Shown in pieces: positions 62,875-64,000 of a stretch of 64,000 nt of DNA. Both the position numbers and the translations under genes were made by a program. This stretch comes from Choricystis sp. odSpoLacu1. Lineage: Eukaryota > Chlorophyta > Trebouxiophyceae. The notes under the pieces are model-generated. The model saw only the letters and a list, made by a program, of their open reading frames with translations. It was not told where the DNA came from and ran no database searches. The number at the start of each line of letters is the position of its first letter. Within the stretch, counting starts at the first letter, position 1. The stretch lies in the NCBI GenBank assembly GCA_958009055.1, contig OY253657.1, positions 615,051 to 679,050 of the forward strand. The letters are read 5' to 3'.

Positions 62875-64000
62875 TCACCACGCATCGATCTCGTCCCGCA
62901 GCGTGCGCGGCCCCGCGGCGCCCGCCTTGTCGGCGGTCGGCTTGGGAGCCGCCTGCCGCGACGGACGGGGCGGAGGTCCTGCCGCGCGCACGGTCGGCCC
63001 ACCCGCCCCCGCAAACGCGACGACGCCTTCGTCCCCACCTTCCTCCTCCTCCACCGCCGCCTCCTCCTTCCTGCGTTGCGCCCCAGACCGTCTGTACGAT
63101 GCCGCCGCCGCCTCAAACAGGCCGTTGGTGCCGGACAGCCCGGTGCGGGCTGCCACGTCGGACACGTGGGCCGCCCACTCGGCCGCGCCCGCGCGTGTCG
63201 GCATGGAATACCCCACCACCGCCGCCACCGCGTACAGCCCGCCCCGCCGCTCCACGGCGCGCGCCATGTCGTGGCGGCCGGCGCGCACCATGTCCGCCTT
63301 GGACGGCATGGTGCGGGGGGGGAGGCCGGATTCAGCCACGAAAGCGGACAGTTCAGCAGCCAACGTCCCATCATCATCCCAGTAACCTGCAGGCTTGCGC
63401 TCCTTGTAGGGCAGCCGCCACCCAAGGCGTTGGGCGACGGCGGTTGCGCCTCCGTGAGCGGCCACCGCTTTTTCCAGGTCGGAGCGCCCCGCTGACCGCA
63501 GCGCGGCGCGCGTCGGCATCTCGCCGCCGCCGTCCACCCCAAACTCGCGGGCCAGCTCAGCTGCTAACAACCCGAAATCGTCGGCCAAGTCGGCCAGGCG
63601 GGGGCGGGGGTGGGTGGGAGGGGGGCCCGCGCCCGACGCGGCCGCCGCGCGCGCTTCCGCGGCGGCCGCGACGGCGGCCACGCCGCGCGGAATGTCTTCA
63701 GCGACGACAGCCTCCAACAAGGGTTCCAGAAAGGCGAGGGCGGGGGAGGGGTGGCCCACCTTGACTTCGACGGCGTAGCGGAGGAGGGTGTGTTGGAAGG
63801 AGGGTGGTGACGACGGGTCGTTGCCTCCGTTTCCGCCTCCGCTGCTCGCTGCCACGCCCTCCACCATCCACTTGCCGCGCACGTCGTCCACGTCGCCCGC
63901 CACCTGCCTGAACTGCAGCTCCCCCCTCTCCTCCACTTCCGCAAGGTCGAGGACGGACTCGGCGTGGAGTTCAACGTATTGGAGGCGGCGGTAGGCGACT
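62875..64000 (-). CDS. START/Coq10-type plastid protein, 5'-partial
   Basis: The frame is open from the right edge to the TGA at 62875-62877 (about 374 residues visible). The N-terminal visible part (RRLQYVELHAESVLDL, FRQVAGDVDDVRGKWMVEG, TLLRYAVEVKVGHP) is the second half of a polyketide-cyclase/Coq10 lipid-transfer-like domain, as in Arabidopsis At5g08720. It is followed by two related helical units (MPTRAALRSAGRSDLEKAVA and MPSKADMVRAGRHDMARAVE, each followed by a GG-AVAxxxG block), a plant-plastid repeat of unknown role. The C-terminus is acidic then basic and ends DEIDAW. Probably a plastid protein. The start, transit peptide and first half of the domain lie outside the window. Confidence 0.78.
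   Translation of the reverse strand, partial: VAYRRLQYVELHAESVLDLAEVEERGELQFRQVAGDVDDVRGKWMVEGVAASSGGGNGGNDPSSPPSFQHTLLRYAVEVKVGHPSPALAFLEPLLEAVVAEDIPRGVAAVAAAAEARAAAASGAGPPPTHPRPRLADLADDFGLLAAELAREFGVDGGGEMPTRAALRSAGRSDLEKAVAAHGGATAVAQRLGWRLPYKERKPAGYWDDDGTLAAELSAFVAESGLPPRTMPSKADMVRAGRHDMARAVERRGGLYAVAAVVGYSMPTRAGAAEWAAHVSDVAARTGLSGTNGLFEAAAASYRRSGAQRRKEEAAVEEEEGGDEGVVAFAGAGGPTVRAAGPPPRPSRQAAPKPTADKAGAAGPRTLRDEIDAW

Noticed and set aside
1..64000. Viral, transposon or CRISPR content
   Set aside because: No integrase, transposase, reverse transcriptase, capsid gene, terminal repeats or spaced direct repeats were found.

Overview
This is a nuclear window from a very GC-rich, gene-dense eukaryote, most likely a unicellular green alga. 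Nearly every gene has one to four short introns (about 60 to 320 bases) that begin GTGAG or a close variant and end CAG. The proteins are eukaryotic, and several are typical of the green lineage: an LTD/GDC1 light-harvesting-protein sorting factor, a RETICULATA-family plastid envelope protein, an FAE1-type 3-ketoacyl-CoA synthase, a plant-type fused FMN hydrolase/riboflavin kinase, and an organellar DNA gyrase A. I cannot name the species. The window carries about 36 protein genes and no rRNA, tRNA, CRISPR array or transposon that I can see.

Layout. 1-5.0 kb: 3' end of FMN hydrolase/riboflavin kinase (+), then TAP46 and PEX5 (both -). 5.3-13.9 kb (+): a CD36/LIMP2-like receptor, the rRNA-processing factor MPP10, and a secreted CAP/PR-1 protein with proline-rich linkers. 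14.1-18.0 kb (-): an R3H-DEIH-ankyrin RNA helicase. 18.1-21.4 kb (+): MogA-like molybdopterin adenylyltransferase and complex I NDUFS1. 21.7-28.7 kb (-): a multi-pass lipase-maturation-factor-like protein, GyrA with a C-terminal HMG box, and a coiled-coil protein. 28.9-29.8 kb (+): proteasome beta-1. 30-34.3 kb (-): an F-box protein, a bZIP factor and a MiaB/CDK5RAP1 tRNA methylthiotransferase. 34.5-38.9 kb (+): a DDX21-like helicase and a secreted two-domain protein. 39-42.3 kb: FHA-PIN1 isomerase (-), RETICULATA (+), thiamin pyrophosphokinase (-). 42.6-48 kb (+): a two-HMG-box protein, 3-ketoacyl-CoA synthase and a small thylakoid-lumen protein. 49-52.7 kb: LTD (-), a zinc-knuckle protein (+), a BTB-BACK protein (-). 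53.4-57.4 kb (-): a P3A plasma-membrane H+-ATPase. 57.7-59.6 kb (+): a small secreted protein and a FAM185A-like protein. 59.6-64 kb: NDUFAF5 (-), an AlkB-type alkane hydroxylase (+) and the 3' part of a START/Coq10-type plastid protein (-).

The genes do not form one pathway. They are housekeeping and organelle genes packed with intergenic spaces of about 100 to 350 bases, often with shared divergent promoters (for example TPK/HMG, NDUFAF5/AlkB, H+-ATPase/small secreted protein). Two unrelated complex I genes, a structural subunit and an assembly factor, both lie here.

The most unusual items are a gyrase A fused to an HMG box, a PIN1 isomerase whose phosphopeptide module is a NIPP1-like FHA fold, an AlkB-type di-iron hydroxylase in a eukaryotic genome, a 174-bp exon-intron tandem triplication inside a proton-pump gene that also carries coding lesions, and an HMG-box gene with an in-frame stop sitting exactly inside an 18-base GT...AG. 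Several reading-frame breaks lie in homopolymers, so some may be sequence errors rather than biology.
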